NCBI RefSeq assembly: GCF_013177675.1 | Contig: NZ_CP042652.1 | Span: forward strand, 1,488,001-1,552,000 | DNA length: 64,000 nt | Origin: Arcobacter acticola | GTDB taxonomy: Bacteria > Campylobacterota > Campylobacteria > Campylobacterales > Arcobacteraceae | Reading direction: 5' to 3' | In this document: positions 16,783 through 26,283 of the stretch, in pieces | Position numbering within the stretch: position 1 is the stretch's first letter | How the letters are laid out: each line of letters begins with the position of its first letter | Notes under the pieces: model-generated | Told to the model about the DNA's origin: nothing | Seen by the model: only the letters and a program-made list of their open reading frames with translations | Databases searched by the model: none | Translations under genes and position numbers: made by a program

Positions 16783-17445
16783 ATGGAAAATAAATTTTTA
16801 GAAGCAATGAAATTCAGACATGCAACAAAAGAGTTTGATTCAACAAAAAAAATTAGTGATGAAGATTTTGATACTGTTTTAGAATATGGAATTTTAAGTC
16901 CTAGTTCATTTGGATTTGAACCTTGGAAATTTCTTGTTGTTCAAAATGAAAATTTAAGAACTAAACTAAAAGAGTTTTCTTGGGGAGCACAAGGAACACT
17001 TCCAACTGCTAGTCATTTTATGATTATATTAGCTAGAAAAGAGAAGGGTATGAAATATGATAGTACATATATAAAACATATGATGAATGATGTAAAACAA
17101 TTTCCAGCTGATGTACAAGAAATATATTCTGGTTTTTATGAGAAGTTTCAAAAAGAAGATTTTAAAATTTTAGAAAATTCAAGAGCTATGTTTGATTGGT
17201 CTACTAAACAAACTTATATTGCATTGGCAAATATGATGACAGGTGCTGCATATATGGGAATAGACTCTTGTCCTATTGAAGGATTTGATGCAGATTTAAC
17301 AGAAGCTTTTTTAAGAGATGAATTAGATATTGATACACAAGAATATGGTGCAGCTGTTATGGTTTGTTTTGGATACAGAAAAGATGCACCTAAACATGAA
17401 AAAGTTAGACAAGATATTAATACTGTTACATCTTGGTATAAGTAA
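16783..17445 (+). CDS. Nitroreductase-family NAD(P)H oxidoreductase
   Basis: The 220-residue FMN-type protein has the N-terminal FRHATKEFD motif and the LSPSSFGFEPWKFLVV segment that binds the flavin phosphate in NfsB-like enzymes, and ends with GYRKDAPKHEKVR. Such enzymes reduce nitroaromatics, quinones and related electrophiles. I prefer the ATG at 16783 over the one at 16771, because GGAGA at 16773-16777 then serves as the ribosome-binding site. It is divergent from the HxlR gene and followed by an SDR gene 35 bp downstream, forming a probable electrophile-response unit. Confidence 0.9.
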   Translation: MENKFLEAMKFRHATKEFDSTKKISDEDFDTVLEYGILSPSSFGFEPWKFLVVQNENLRTKLKEFSWGAQGTLPTASHFMIILARKEKGMKYDSTYIKHMMNDVKQFPADVQEIYSGFYEKFQKEDFKILENSRAMFDWSTKQTYIALANMMTGAAYMGIDSCPIEGFDADLTEAFLRDELDIDTQEYGAAVMVCFGYRKDAPKHEKVRQDINTVTSWYK

Positions 17446-17480
17446 TCAAAAAATTTGTGAATCAAGTAAAAAGGAATTAT

Positions 17481-18290
17481 ATGCAAAAAACTATTTTAAT
17501 AACTGGCTCAACAGATGGAATAGGTTTTGAAACAGCAAAAACTTTGCTGTCTTTAGGACATAATGTATTGATTCATGGAAGAAATAAAGAAAAACTAAAA
17601 AGAGTTGAAGATACTTTAAATGAGTTTTCAAAAAATATACCAGTTAAAACTTATTGTGCTGATTTATCAAATTTAGAAGAGGTAAAAACTTTAGCTGAAA
17701 ATATAAGTAAAAATCATAAAAATATTGATGTAATTATTAATAATGCAGGTATTTATAAAACAACAAGTCCAATAACAAAAGATGGATTTGATATTAGATT
17801 TGTAGTAAATACAATAGCTCCATATTTCTTAACAAAATTATTACTACCCTTATTTAATAAAGACTCTAGAATAATTAATCTTTCTTCTGCTGCACAAGCA
17901 AAAGTTGATATTGATGCAATTAAGGGCAAAGTATTATTAAATCATGGGGAAGCTTATGCTCAAAGTAAACTAGCATTAACAATGTTTACTATTGTTCAAG
18001 CCCAAGAGCTAAAAAATAAAGTATCATCAATAATTTCAGTTAATCCAGCTTCATTATTAGCTACAAAAATGGTAAAAGAAGGCTATGGAATAATTGGAAA
18101 TGATATAACAATAGGTTCAAATATTCTGCTTGCAATGTCCTTAGATAAGAAATTTGAAAATATCAAAGGTGAATACTACGATAATGATAACAATAAATTT
18201 GCATTACCACATCCTTTTGGCCAAAATATTGAAAATTGTAAAATAATCGTAGATACAATAGAAGAAATTCTATTAGCTAAATTTGAATAG
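17481..18290 (+). CDS. Short-chain dehydrogenase/reductase
   Basis: A classical SDR of 269 residues: cofactor loop TGSTDGIGFE at about residues 8-17, NNAG motif, a serine in INLSSAA and the YAQSK catalytic pair. The substrate is unknown. The ATG at 17481 is chosen because AAGGA lies five bases upstream; an in-frame start at 17457 lacks one. It follows the nitroreductase gene closely and may share its HxlR-controlled transcript, which would fit detoxification of carbonyl or quinone compounds. Confidence 0.87.
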   Translation: MQKTILITGSTDGIGFETAKTLLSLGHNVLIHGRNKEKLKRVEDTLNEFSKNIPVKTYCADLSNLEEVKTLAENISKNHKNIDVIINNAGIYKTTSPITKDGFDIRFVVNTIAPYFLTKLLLPLFNKDSRIINLSSAAQAKVDIDAIKGKVLLNHGEAYAQSKLALTMFTIVQAQELKNKVSSIISVNPASLLATKMVKEGYGIIGNDITIGSNILLAMSLDKKFENIKGEYYDNDNNKFALPHPFGQNIENCKIIVDTIEEILLAKFE

Positions 18291-18349
18291 TTGAGTATTA
18301 ACTTTTTGATGCTAAAATAATATATTGATTTTAAGTTCAAGGAGTTTTT

Positions 18350-18370
18350 ATGGGGTTTAAATTCGTATGA
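18350..18370 (+). other. Six-codon leader frame in front of the lipoprotein gene
   Basis: The good ribosome-binding site AAGGAG precedes not the lipoprotein ATG but a six-codon frame (MGFKFV) whose TGA overlaps the lipoprotein ATG as ATGA. The lipoprotein start has no other ribosome-binding site, so re-initiation is likely. Confidence 0.5.
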
Positions 18371-18710
18371 AAAAAGTATTAATATTAGTTAGTGTACTAT
18401 TCTTAACGCTATTTTTTAGTGCTTGTGAAGAGAAACAAAATAAAATAAATAGGTATGTTCAAAACTGGACAGGGGTTAATGGTGTTTTAGAAATTTATGC
18501 AGGTGAAAAGCTTGTAAAACGGTTTATTTCAATTGATAAGCTTTCTACTGCAATTGCTACAGATGGAAAAGATGCTAGACCATATAGATATGGATACGGT
18601 TTTCTAGATGAAAACTTAAATTCAAAAAAGATTTAGATGAAAAGAAAGTATATTTTGAATTTTCTGATTATTCAACAAATTATATATTTTTTGAAAATCC
18701 AAATAATTAG
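18367..18710 (+). pseudogene. Small lipoprotein gene with a frameshift in an A6 run
   Basis: The frame begins with a lipoprotein signal (FFSAC, Cys about residue 20) and continues through RYVQNWTGVNGVLEIYAGEKL up to ...ENLNSKK, then stops at 18634-18636. In the next frame, sense sequence continues from the same point (DLDEKKVYFEFSDYS...) to a TAG at 18708-18710. One extra base in the A6 run at 18624-18629 would join them into one protein of about 114 residues. It is therefore a recent frameshift, a length-variable tract or a sequencing error. The function is unknown. Confidence 0.7.
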
Positions 18711-18724
18711 TTTGAAAGATTAGG

Positions 18725-18763
18725 TTTTATTTTTCGGAAAGGTTATATTTCCGAAAAATAAAA
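18725..18763. terminator. Strong bidirectional terminator
   Basis: A perfect 16-bp inverted repeat (18725-18740 with 18748-18763, GC core TCGG/CCGA) encloses the loop GGTTATA, with T-runs on both strands. It lies between the lipoprotein gene and the convergent tRNA operon. Confidence 0.8.
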
Positions 18764-18845
18764 GTAAAGCTAATGTTTCGCACGCATTAATTTATATTAT
18801 AAAACTAAATTTATTTTTACATTGTGAAAAAAGATTGAATTTTAG

Positions 18846-18922
18846 TGGAGCTGGTGAAGGGAGTCGAACCCCCGACCTGCTGATTACAAATCAGCTGCTC
18901 TAGCCAACTGAGCTACACCAGC
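18846..18922 (-). tRNA. tRNA-Thr (anticodon TGT)
   Basis: On the minus strand the acceptor arms GCTGGTG and CACCAGC pair, the anticodon stem CTGAT/ATCAG encloses a loop with TGT, and the T-loop GTTCGACTC is standard. CCA is encoded. It is the last of three tRNA genes in the transcript. Confidence 0.96.
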
Positions 18923-18949
18923 ATAAAAGCGTTGATATTTGCTTTAAAA

Positions 18950-19026
18950 TGGTGTCAAGAGAGGGACTCGAACCCTCGACCTCCGGCTTATGAGACCAGC
19001 GCTCTAACCAGCTGAGCTACCTTGAC
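18950..19026 (-). tRNA. tRNA-Met (elongator, anticodon CAT)
   Basis: Acceptor arms GTCAAGG and CTCTTGAC match with normal wobble. The anticodon loop CTCATAA gives CAT, and D and T arms are standard with encoded CCA. A fully paired first position marks it as non-initiator. A lysidine-modified tRNA-Ile with a CAT gene anticodon is the alternative, less likely from the overall sequence. Confidence 0.88.
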
Positions 19027-19056
19027 ATAAGACAACATTTTAAAGCAAATATTTTT

Positions 19057-19133
<77 letters not shown>

Positions 19134-19234
19134 ATTTGATATCTGTGAATGATAATAAGGATTAGTTACTTCAAATGAAGGTTTAAAAACTATTATTTTT
19201 CACTTGGTGATATTCCAAGCTTTTAAGTGGTGGA

Positions 19235-19263
19235 ATTATAGTTAAATAGGTGCCTATTGTCAA
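19235..19263 (-). promoter_or_regulatory. Consensus sigma-70 promoter of the tRNA operon
   Basis: On the minus strand TTGACA (19258-19263) is followed after exactly 17 bases by TATAAT (19235-19240). Transcription would start near 19228, about 95 bases before the initiator tRNA. Such a perfect match is rare in this AT-rich genome, where -35 boxes are usually absent. Confidence 0.9.
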
Positions 19264-19339
19264 GGCTTTTTAGATTAAATTTTGGATTTTTTGATATAAT
19301 AAATATATAATTAAAAACAATTACAAATAAAGAAGAAAT

Positions 19340-20371
19340 ATGAATGCAATACAAAGAGTACAAGAAGCAATAAAAGAGATTCAAAAAGGTAACATGGTAA
19401 TTATGTTAGATGATGAAGATAGAGAAAATGAAGGTGATTTAGTTTATGCAGCACCTTTGAGTAGTGCTGAAAAAGTTAACTTTATGGCTACTCACGCAAA
19501 AGGTTTAATTTGTGTATCAGTTACAAAAGAAACTGCGAACAGATTACAACTAAATCCAATGGTTAGTTCTAATACTTCATCTTATGAAACTGCATTTACA
19601 GTTTCAGTTGATGCAGCAGATGCAAGTACGGGAATTAGTGCAAAAGAACGAGATGATACAATCAAAATATTAGCTAATCCAATTTCAAATGCAATAGAAC
19701 TAGTTCGACCAGGACATATATTTCCATTAATTGCAAAAGATGGTGGAGTATTAGTAAGAACAGGACATACAGAAGGAAGTATTGATTTATGTAAATTAGC
19801 TGGCCTTAATGGAGAAGCTGTTATTTGTGAAATCATGAAAGAAGATGGAACAATGGCTAGACGTGATGATTTAGATATCTTTGCAGCTAAACATAATATG
19901 AAACAAGTATATATTTCTGATTTAGTTGAATATAGATTATCTCATGAAAAACTTGTAGAAGAGATTTCAAGTATAGATAAAAAATTCTTTTCATCAGATG
20001 TTAAACAAAAAGAGTTTAAAGATCATTTAGGGAATGTACATACTGCAATTGTATTTGGGAAAATAAAAGAAATTAGTGCTATTAAATTTCATACAATTAC
20101 AGCTGATATAAATTTATTTTTAAATGATGAAAAATTACATTCAATGTTAAAAACAATAAATTTCCTACAAGCTAAAGGTGGAGTTTTAATATTTTTAAAT
20201 GATGAAATGAGAAATAAAGAATCACAAAAAGATTATGGAATAGGGGCTCAAATTCTAAATTCTTTAAATATAAAACAAATTAAACTAATGACAAGTGGAG
20301 GAAAACATTCCTTTGTTGGATTACAAGGATTTGGTTTAGAAATAGTAGAAGAAATTCAAATAGAGTGTTAA
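19340..20371 (+). CDS. ribB: 3,4-dihydroxy-2-butanone-4-phosphate synthase with degenerate GTP cyclohydrolase II domain
   Basis: Residues 1-200 are a complete DHBP synthase (DDEDRENEGD near residues 24-33, THAKGLICV, and HTEGSIDL), which makes the four-carbon precursor of riboflavin from ribulose 5-phosphate. Residues about 210-343 resemble a GTP cyclohydrolase II domain, but the zinc cysteines (GDxxxSxxCDC) and the RQEGRGIGL segment are missing. This half is probably inactive, consistent with the separate intact ribA at 10521. A palindrome after the stop ends the gene. Confidence 0.93.
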   Translation: MNAIQRVQEAIKEIQKGNMVIMLDDEDRENEGDLVYAAPLSSAEKVNFMATHAKGLICVSVTKETANRLQLNPMVSSNTSSYETAFTVSVDAADASTGISAKERDDTIKILANPISNAIELVRPGHIFPLIAKDGGVLVRTGHTEGSIDLCKLAGLNGEAVICEIMKEDGTMARRDDLDIFAAKHNMKQVYISDLVEYRLSHEKLVEEISSIDKKFFSSDVKQKEFKDHLGNVHTAIVFGKIKEISAIKFHTITADINLFLNDEKLHSMLKTINFLQAKGGVLIFLNDEMRNKESQKDYGIGAQILNSLNIKQIKLMTSGGKHSFVGLQGFGLEIVEEIQIEC

Positions 20372-20383
20372 TTTAACACTCTA
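20361..20383. terminator. Palindromic hairpin after ribB
   Basis: TAGAGTGTTAA and TTAACACTCTA form a perfect inverted repeat overlapping the ribB stop, between convergent genes, with T-rich sequence after it on the plus strand. Confidence 0.6.
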
Positions 20384-20391
20384 TTTATAAA

Positions 20392-20886
20392 TTAGTAAAT
20401 TCCAGCAGCTGATTTTATTAATTCTAATGTTTTTTGAGGAATTATAAGATTAGCAGATAACTTATCTTCATTTTCTTTATAATATTTTGATTCTAAAATA
20501 GCATTGATTTTATCTTCAAATTTTTGAATTACAGTTTCTTGAGTGTCTTTATCTTCAATATCTAAAAATTGTCTAGGCTCTTGATTTACAATTCTTGCTA
20601 ATCTATAATTATATAAATAAGCATTATCATCATCTTCATTAAAAGCTTTACAAATAGTTTTATAAACATCATTTAGTTCTGATTCATATTTCTTATATAT
20701 AATACCAGCACTATCATTTAGAGATTTCGTGAAATTGTCATAATTAACAAATAAATCTTTTAATACATCGTTATCAACAGAATCTTCGTTGATATTATAT
20801 TTTTTTGACAACACATGATTACAACAGTAATAAACAACTTCCTCTTGATTCTTTTTAATTTCTTCTAAAAAAACCGATAACTTCAT
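20392..20886 (-). CDS. Conserved hypothetical protein, helical
   Basis: The 164-residue acidic protein has no recognised motif, signal peptide or membrane segment. Long amphipathic stretches (FLEEIKKNQEEVVYYC, YESELNDVYKTICKAF) suggest an all-helical fold. AGGAGAAAAA lies just before the ATG. It is flanked by the ribB hairpin and the pckA terminator, so it is probably transcribed alone or by read-through from pckA. Confidence 0.6.
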   Translation of the reverse strand: MKLSVFLEEIKKNQEEVVYYCCNHVLSKKYNINEDSVDNDVLKDLFVNYDNFTKSLNDSAGIIYKKYESELNDVYKTICKAFNEDDDNAYLYNYRLARIVNQEPRQFLDIEDKDTQETVIQKFEDKINAILESKYYKENEDKLSANLIIPQKTLELIKSAAGIY

Positions 20887-20913
20887 CTTTTTCTCCTAAT
20901 TTTATATTAAAAA

Positions 20914-20937
20914 AAGGAGTGAAAAAATCCACTCCTT
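20914..20937 (-). terminator. Rho-independent terminator after pckA
   Basis: On the minus strand AAGGAGTG and CACTCCTT form an 8-bp stem, followed directly by a run of seven T. It lies 33 bases after the pckA stop. Confidence 0.85.
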
Positions 20938-20969
20938 CAACAATAAACTTTTTATAGGAGAATTATATC

Positions 20970-22550
20970 TTATAAAACTGGTCCTGCAGCTGTGAAATCA
21001 TATTCACTTTCTAAAGTTAAGTATTTTTTAAAGTTAGAAATATACATAGTTGCTAATTTTTTAATAGTTTCATCATAAGACTCTTTATTTTCCCATGTAT
21101 TTCTTGGATTTAATACTTCTGTATCAACACCATTTAATGTTTTTGGAATAGTTAAATTAAATATAGGTAAAGTTTCAAATTCTGAATTATTAATAGAACC
21201 ATCTAAAATTCCATTAATACAAGCTCTTGTATTTTTAATACTCATTCTTTTTCCAACACCGTACGGACCACCTGTCCAACCTGTGTTTACTAGGTAAACA
21301 TTAACATTATGTTTATCAATTTTTCTACCTAATAATTCAGCATAAACTGTAGGGTTTAAAGGTAAAAATGCTTCTCCAAAACACGAAGAGAAAGTAGCGA
21401 TTGGCTCATTAATACCTCTCTCAGTTCCAGCAACTTTTGCCGTATAACCACTTAAAAAGTAATACATAGCTTGTTGTTTATCAAGTTTTGATACAGGAGG
21501 TAATACACCAAATGCATCAGCACATAAGAATATGATATTAGTTGGGTGTCCACCTTTCATATCAGGAGTATGATTCTCAATATGATTTAAAGGGTATGAA
21601 ACTCTTGTATTTTCAGTTTTTGATCTATCAGTATAATCAACCAGTCCATTTTCATCAGCAACTACATTTTCTAATATAGCGCCTTTTTTAATAGCTCCAA
21701 AAATTTCAGGCTCAGAACTTTCATCTAAATTAATTACCTTAGCATAACAACCACCTTCGAAGTTAAATACTCCATTGTCATCCCAACCATGCTCATCATC
21801 ACCAATTAAAGCTCTTTTTGGATCTGTTGAAAGTGTAGTTTTTCCTGTTCCTGAAAGTCCAAAAAATAAAGCTGTATCACCATTCTCACCAATATTCGCA
21901 GAACAATGCATAGGTAACTTACCTTCTAATGGAAGCCAGTAATTCATCATTGAGAAAACACCTTTTTTCATTTCACCTGCATACCAAGTTCCACCAATAA
22001 TTGCTATATTTTCTTCAACATTAAATATTACATAAACTTCTGAGTGTAAACCATGACTTGCATATGCCATATCAACAGTTTTACAAGAGTTATAAATCGT
22101 AAAATCTGGTTTAAAATTATCTAATTCTTCTTGTGTTTCAGGCATTATAAACATATTTTGAATAAAATGCGCTTGCCAAGCAACTTCAGTTATAAACCTT
22201 ACAGATTTTCTAGAATCTAAAGAAGCTCCACAATAAACATCAGTTACATATATATCTTTATTACTTAATTGCTTTTTAGAAGTCTTTAATAAATCTTCAT
22301 AAACTTCTTTTGAAACTTTATGATTAATATCTCCCCAAGCAATATACTTATTAGATGGGTCTTGATTTACAAAAAATTTATCTTTAGGACTTCTTCCTGT
22401 AAAAATACCTGTATCTATCATTAATGCACCAGTTGAAGATATTTTTGCACCTTCATTTGCAACAGCATCTTGCATTAATGAATCAACATCTCCATTTCTC
22501 TTAATAATTCCAACGTTTTCTAAACCTAATGAGTCTTTAATTTCAGACAT
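20970..22550 (-). CDS. pckA: Phosphoenolpyruvate carboxykinase (ATP)
   Basis: PckA converts oxaloacetate and ATP to phosphoenolpyruvate, CO2 and ADP, the entry step of gluconeogenesis. The 526-residue protein has the ATP-type P-loop [11 protein letters not shown], the metal-binding FEGGCYAK segment and the [12 protein letters not shown] motif. It is the last gene after oadG, oadA and oadB, all of which act on the oxaloacetate/pyruvate node. A clear terminator follows. Confidence 0.96.
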   Translation of the reverse strand: MSEIKDSLGLENVGIIKRNGDVDSLMQDAVANEGAKISSTGALMIDTGIFTGRSPKDKFFVNQDPSNKYIAWGDINHKVSKEVYEDLLKTSKKQLSNKDIYVTDVYCGASLDSRKSVRFITEVAWQAHFIQNMFIMPETQEELDNFKPDFTIYNSCKTVDMAYASHGLHSEVYVIFNVEENIAIIGGTWYAGEMKKGVFSMMNYWLPLEGKLPMHCSANIGENGDTALFFGLSGTGKTTLSTDPKRALIGDDEHGWDDNGVFNFEGGCYAKVINLDESSEPEIFGAIKKGAILENVVADENGLVDYTDRSKTENTRVSYPLNHIENHTPDMKGGHPTNIIFLCADAFGVLPPVSKLDKQQAMYYFLSGYTAKVAGTERGINEPIATFSSCFGEAFLPLNPTVYAELLGRKIDKHNVNVYLVNTGWTGGPYGVGKRMSIKNTRACINGILDGSINNSEFETLPIFNLTIPKTLNGVDTEVLNPRNTWENKESYDETIKKLATMYISNFKKYLTLESEYDFTAAGPVL

Positions 22551-22577
22551 AATTTAACTTTCCTACCTGTTAATTTT

Positions 22578-23918
22578 TTATTTAAATATCGATAAAAGTA
22601 CACCAGCAGCGACTGCTGAACCAATAACCCCAGCAACATTAGGACCCATCGCATGCATTAATAAAATGTTCGATTTGTCATAAAGTTGACCTTCTTTACT
22701 TACTACCCTTGCTGCCATTGGTACAGCTGATACTCCTGCTGCTCCAATCAAAGGATTTATCTGATTATCTTTTGAGCTAACTAAATTCATTAACTTAGCC
22801 ATTATAACACCCATAGCAGTACCTGCTGAGAACGCTAAAAGACCTATGATCATAATTCCCATTGTCTCTGCTACTAAGAATTGCTCTGATGCTAGTTTTG
22901 AACCAACACCTAATCCTAAGAAAATAGTTACAACATTGATTAATGCATTTTGCATTGTATCAGAAAGTCTATCAACAACTCCTGATTCTTTTGCAAAATT
23001 TCCAAAGCATAGTGCTCCAATTAATGGTGCTGCATCTGGAAGTATTAAAATAGTTAAAGTTAATACTACCAATGGGAATACAATTTTCTCTAATTTTGAT
23101 ACCTTTCTTGAAGCTGGCATCTTAATTTTTCTTTCATTCATTGTAGTTAATGCTCTCATAATTGGCGGTTGTATAATTGGTACTAATGCCATATATGAGT
23201 ATGCAGCAACTGCAATTGCTCCTAGTAATTCAGGTGCTAATCTAGAAGCTATAAAAATAGATGTTGGTCCATCAGCTCCTCCAATAATAGAAATAGCAGC
23301 AGCTTGTTCTAGTGTAAAATCAATCCCTGGGAAATATTGTGAAAGTACAACAGCTCCCACTAATGATCCAAAGATACCAAATTGAGCAGCACCACCCAAT
23401 AATGCAGTTTTTGGATTAGCTAATAGTGGACCAAAGTCTGTCATAGCTCCTACACCCATAAAGATTAATAATGGAAAGAATTGATTTGTAATACCCATAT
23501 CATAAATAATTCCTAACATTCCACCTGGTCCTGCCATATTAGCAATTGGTATATTTGCTAATAAACCACCAAACCCAATTGGAATTAATAATAATGGTTC
23601 AAATCCTTTTTTAATTGCTAAATAAAACAATAAAAAACAGATTATTATCATAATAATTCTTCCTGCACCTTGAGCAAAGAAAGACATTTCATGACCATGA
23701 GAATCTAATACACCAGCTTGGGGTTGAAGCAATGCTTTTATTCCCGTTGTAGCATAAAATGATTCTACTAATTCACCCATTGTTTTTGAATGGTATGCTG
23801 GTTTTTCTGTAGTATTTTCTACAACATCTACACTTTGTGAAGCAAAGATATTTGTTGTAAACAAACTAAAGATAAGAAGAAAAGAAATTAATATACTTTT
23901 TTTCATATATTTTTTCAA
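22578..23918 (-). CDS. oadB: Oxaloacetate decarboxylase beta subunit (sodium-translocating)
   Basis: The beta subunit decarboxylates carboxybiotin and drives sodium export across the inner membrane. The 446-residue protein has an N-terminal signal-like helix, many membrane segments and conserved polar motifs in them ([10 protein letters not shown] with the key aspartate, [32 protein letters not shown]). The start is uncertain: a TTG at 23918 or the ATG at 23906; neither has a good ribosome-binding site. It lies directly after oadA. Confidence 0.92.
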   Translation of the reverse strand: MKKYMKKSILISFLLIFSLFTTNIFASQSVDVVENTTEKPAYHSKTMGELVESFYATTGIKALLQPQAGVLDSHGHEMSFFAQGAGRIIMIIICFLLFYLAIKKGFEPLLLIPIGFGGLLANIPIANMAGPGGMLGIIYDMGITNQFFPLLIFMGVGAMTDFGPLLANPKTALLGGAAQFGIFGSLVGAVVLSQYFPGIDFTLEQAAAISIIGGADGPTSIFIASRLAPELLGAIAVAAYSYMALVPIIQPPIMRALTTMNERKIKMPASRKVSKLEKIVFPLVVLTLTILILPDAAPLIGALCFGNFAKESGVVDRLSDTMQNALINVVTIFLGLGVGSKLASEQFLVAETMGIMIIGLLAFSAGTAMGVIMAKLMNLVSSKDNQINPLIGAAGVSAVPMAARVVSKEGQLYDKSNILLMHAMGPNVAGVIGSAVAAGVLLSIFK

Positions 23919-23921
23919 ACA

Positions 23922-25763
23922 TTAACCAATAATGGCTAATGTTTGTCCCTCTTCAACAGATTGTGTATTATTTACTAATATTTTAGTAATCTTTCCAGCA
24001 ACAGGAGCATTAATATCTATTTCCATTTTCATAGCTTCAAGAATCATAATTTGTTGATCAGCTTCAACCATATCACCTTCTTTTACTAAGATCTTCCAAA
24101 CAGCACCATTAACAGCAGCTGGAACTTCAGTTCCATTTCCATTTGAAGATACAGATGCAGTACTTGCAGCAACTGGTGCAGCTGCCATTGGAGCTGATGT
24201 TGTATTAGAAACAGGAGTTACTTGAATATTTGCATCATTACCCTCAGCTATTGTTACATTAAATTTTTGACCATCAACTATTACTGTATAGTTTCCACTT
24301 GCATTTGCCATATCTTTTTCTCCTAATTTACAATCTTTATCATTATCACAAACATTATCATTTTTTCTAACATTTAAAGGTGATTCACCTTTTAAGAATG
24401 CAATTCCTTTTTCATCACAAGCAGCAGCAATAAAGATATTCTCTTCACTAGCTTCTATACCTTCCATTTCTAATCTTTGTTTCCAAACAGAGATTTTTTT
24501 CTTTTCATCTCTATCAGCGATATCTAAAGGATTTTCACTAGTTGGATCTAGTTTTAATTTTTCTGCTGCAAGAGCAATAATTTCAGGATCAGCAGGAACT
24601 GGAGTTTTACCAAAGTAACCTAATACCATTTTTCCATAACCAGGAGCAATTTGTTTCCAAGGACCAAACATTACATTAGCGTATGCTTGTTGCCAATAAA
24701 ATTGAGAAACTGGAGTTACAGATGTACCATATCCACCACGCTCAACTACTTCTCTCATTGCTTTAATTACTTCAGGGAATTTATCTAGTGTTCCATTATC
24801 TCTCATCATTTGAGTATTAGCAGTTAATGCTCCACCTGGCATTGGAGAGAAAGGAATTAAAGGAGATACTTGAGTAGCTTCTGGTGGAATAAAGTAATCT
24901 TTTAAACAGTGTTTTAATGTTTCTTGGTATTTTAGAACTTTTTCAATTTCTAAACCACCTAAATCATAATTCTTACCTTTAACTGCGTGTAACATAGTTA
25001 GGATATCAGGTTGAGAAGTTCCACCACTAACTGGAGAGGCAGCTAAATCAATACCATCAGCACCAGCATCAAGTGCAGCTAAATAACAAGCAACTGAAAC
25101 ACCTGCTGTTTCATGGGTATGAAGTCTAATATGAGTATCATATCCAACTAGATTTCTAGCCATTTGTATTGTTTCATAGATTTTTTGAGGAGAACTTGTT
25201 CCTGAAGCATCTTTAAAGCAGATTGAATCAAATGGTAAACCACTATCAAGAATTTGTCTTAGAGTTTTTTCATAGAAAGGTACATCATGAGCACCAAAGC
25301 AACCTGGAGGCAAGTCCATTAAAGTAACTACTACTTCATGGTTTAGACCATATTTTTTAATACATTCTGCACTATATTCAAGATTTTGAACATCATTTAA
25401 AGCATCAAAGTTACGAATTGTTGTTGTTCCATGTTTTGCAAACATTTTTGCATGTAAGTCGATTAGTTCTCTTGAACCCGTATCTAGCATTACAGTGTTA
25501 ATACCACGAGCCAAAGTTTGTAAGTTTGCATCAGGGCCTACTATTTCCCTAAATTTATCCATCATTTCAAATGCGTTCTCTTGCAGATAGAAGAACAACG
25601 ATTGGAACCTAGCTCCTCCACCAAACTCAAAGTGAGTTATTCCGGCTTCTTTTGCAGCTTCTACAGCTGGAAAGAAATCATTCATTAAAACTCTTCCTCC
25701 AAAGACAGATTGGAATCCATCTCTAAAAGTAGTGTCCATGATATCTATATATTTTTTAGACAT
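23922..25763 (-). CDS. oadA: Oxaloacetate decarboxylase alpha subunit (carboxyltransferase with biotinyl domain)
   Basis: Residues about 1-290 form a carboxyltransferase barrel with the metal-binding Asp in DTTFRDGFQS, the lysine in CFKDASG and the HTH pair in RLHTHETAG. A linker rich in Ala, Pro and Ser follows, then a C-terminal biotinyl domain with EAMKME. The first motif reads RDGFQS instead of RDAHQS; I recall the same in Campylobacter PycB. With oadB and oadG present, decarboxylation is the likely role rather than pyruvate carboxylation. AAGGG precedes the start. Confidence 0.92.
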   Translation of the reverse strand: MSKKYIDIMDTTFRDGFQSVFGGRVLMNDFFPAVEAAKEAGITHFEFGGGARFQSLFFYLQENAFEMMDKFREIVGPDANLQTLARGINTVMLDTGSRELIDLHAKMFAKHGTTTIRNFDALNDVQNLEYSAECIKKYGLNHEVVVTLMDLPPGCFGAHDVPFYEKTLRQILDSGLPFDSICFKDASGTSSPQKIYETIQMARNLVGYDTHIRLHTHETAGVSVACYLAALDAGADGIDLAASPVSGGTSQPDILTMLHAVKGKNYDLGGLEIEKVLKYQETLKHCLKDYFIPPEATQVSPLIPFSPMPGGALTANTQMMRDNGTLDKFPEVIKAMREVVERGGYGTSVTPVSQFYWQQAYANVMFGPWKQIAPGYGKMVLGYFGKTPVPADPEIIALAAEKLKLDPTSENPLDIADRDEKKKISVWKQRLEMEGIEASEENIFIAAACDEKGIAFLKGESPLNVRKNDNVCDNDKDCKLGEKDMANASGNYTVIVDGQKFNVTIAEGNDANIQVTPVSNTTSAPMAAAPVAASTASVSSNGNGTEVPAAVNGAVWKILVKEGDMVEADQQIMILEAMKMEIDINAPVAGKITKILVNNTQSVEEGQTLAIIG

Positions 25764-25768
25764 ATAAT

Positions 25769-26011
25769 TTAACCCTTTAGATTTTTATGATGTTGTACAG
25801 CTGCTATTACTGCTGCTATTTTTGCGTTATCTGTTTGTTTATTTGTACTTTTTGGTGTTACATTTGATACTTTATTTTCTGCTGGAAAATATTTTGTCAA
25901 AATTGCACCTTGTGCTTTTAGTACAAATATCATTATTGTTAGGAATGCAAATACTACACCCATACCTAAGAACATGAACTTTACTGATTCTGCGATTAAG
26001 TTTATTTCCAT
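25769..26011 (-). CDS. oadG: Oxaloacetate decarboxylase gamma subunit
   Basis: The 80-residue protein has one membrane helix (about residues 9-31) followed by a polar tail, the layout of OadG, which holds the alpha and beta subunits together. I place the start at the ATG at 26011, because GGAGAATAAT lies immediately upstream; an in-frame ATG at 26080 would add an unlikely 23 residues. It is the first gene of oadG-oadA-oadB-pckA. Confidence 0.85.
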   Translation of the reverse strand: MEINLIAESVKFMFLGMGVVFAFLTIMIFVLKAQGAILTKYFPAENKVSNVTPKSTNKQTDNAKIAAVIAAVQHHKNLKG

Positions 26012-26026
26012 ATTATTCTCCAAATG

Positions 26027-26041
26027 ATTACAAAATGTAAT
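26027..26041. promoter_or_regulatory. Perfect 15-bp palindrome upstream of oadG
   Basis: ATTACA-AAA-TGTAAT is perfectly symmetrical and lies just upstream of the oadG ribosome-binding site, where a bound protein could block transcription. The binding factor is unknown. Confidence 0.4.
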
Positions 26042-26283
26042 TATCATTGTAATAATATATAAAATTTGCTTTATTAACATTTATATTTCTAGCTGATTTA
26101 ATTAAATTTATAAATTTTTTTGTTTTTTTTTCTTTATAGAATTTTATCGCCAAATTCATAAATAAAACTGTCTATTTTTCTTAAAATATTCATAACATTA
26201 TTCTTGCTTTTAATGATTTTCTTTGCCAAAACATATCCTTTTTCTAAATATATTTCAAATTCTATAATATTAATGAATAATAC

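Noticed and set aside
18711-18845. Integration site at the tRNA-Thr 3' end
   Set aside because: The 3' end of the tRNA is intact and followed by a terminator; no second copy of its end and no integrase were seen nearby.
22846-23385. A 179-codon open frame on the plus strand opposite oadB
   Set aside because: It is the mirror of a conserved membrane protein with intact family motifs and has no ribosome-binding site; it is a composition effect.
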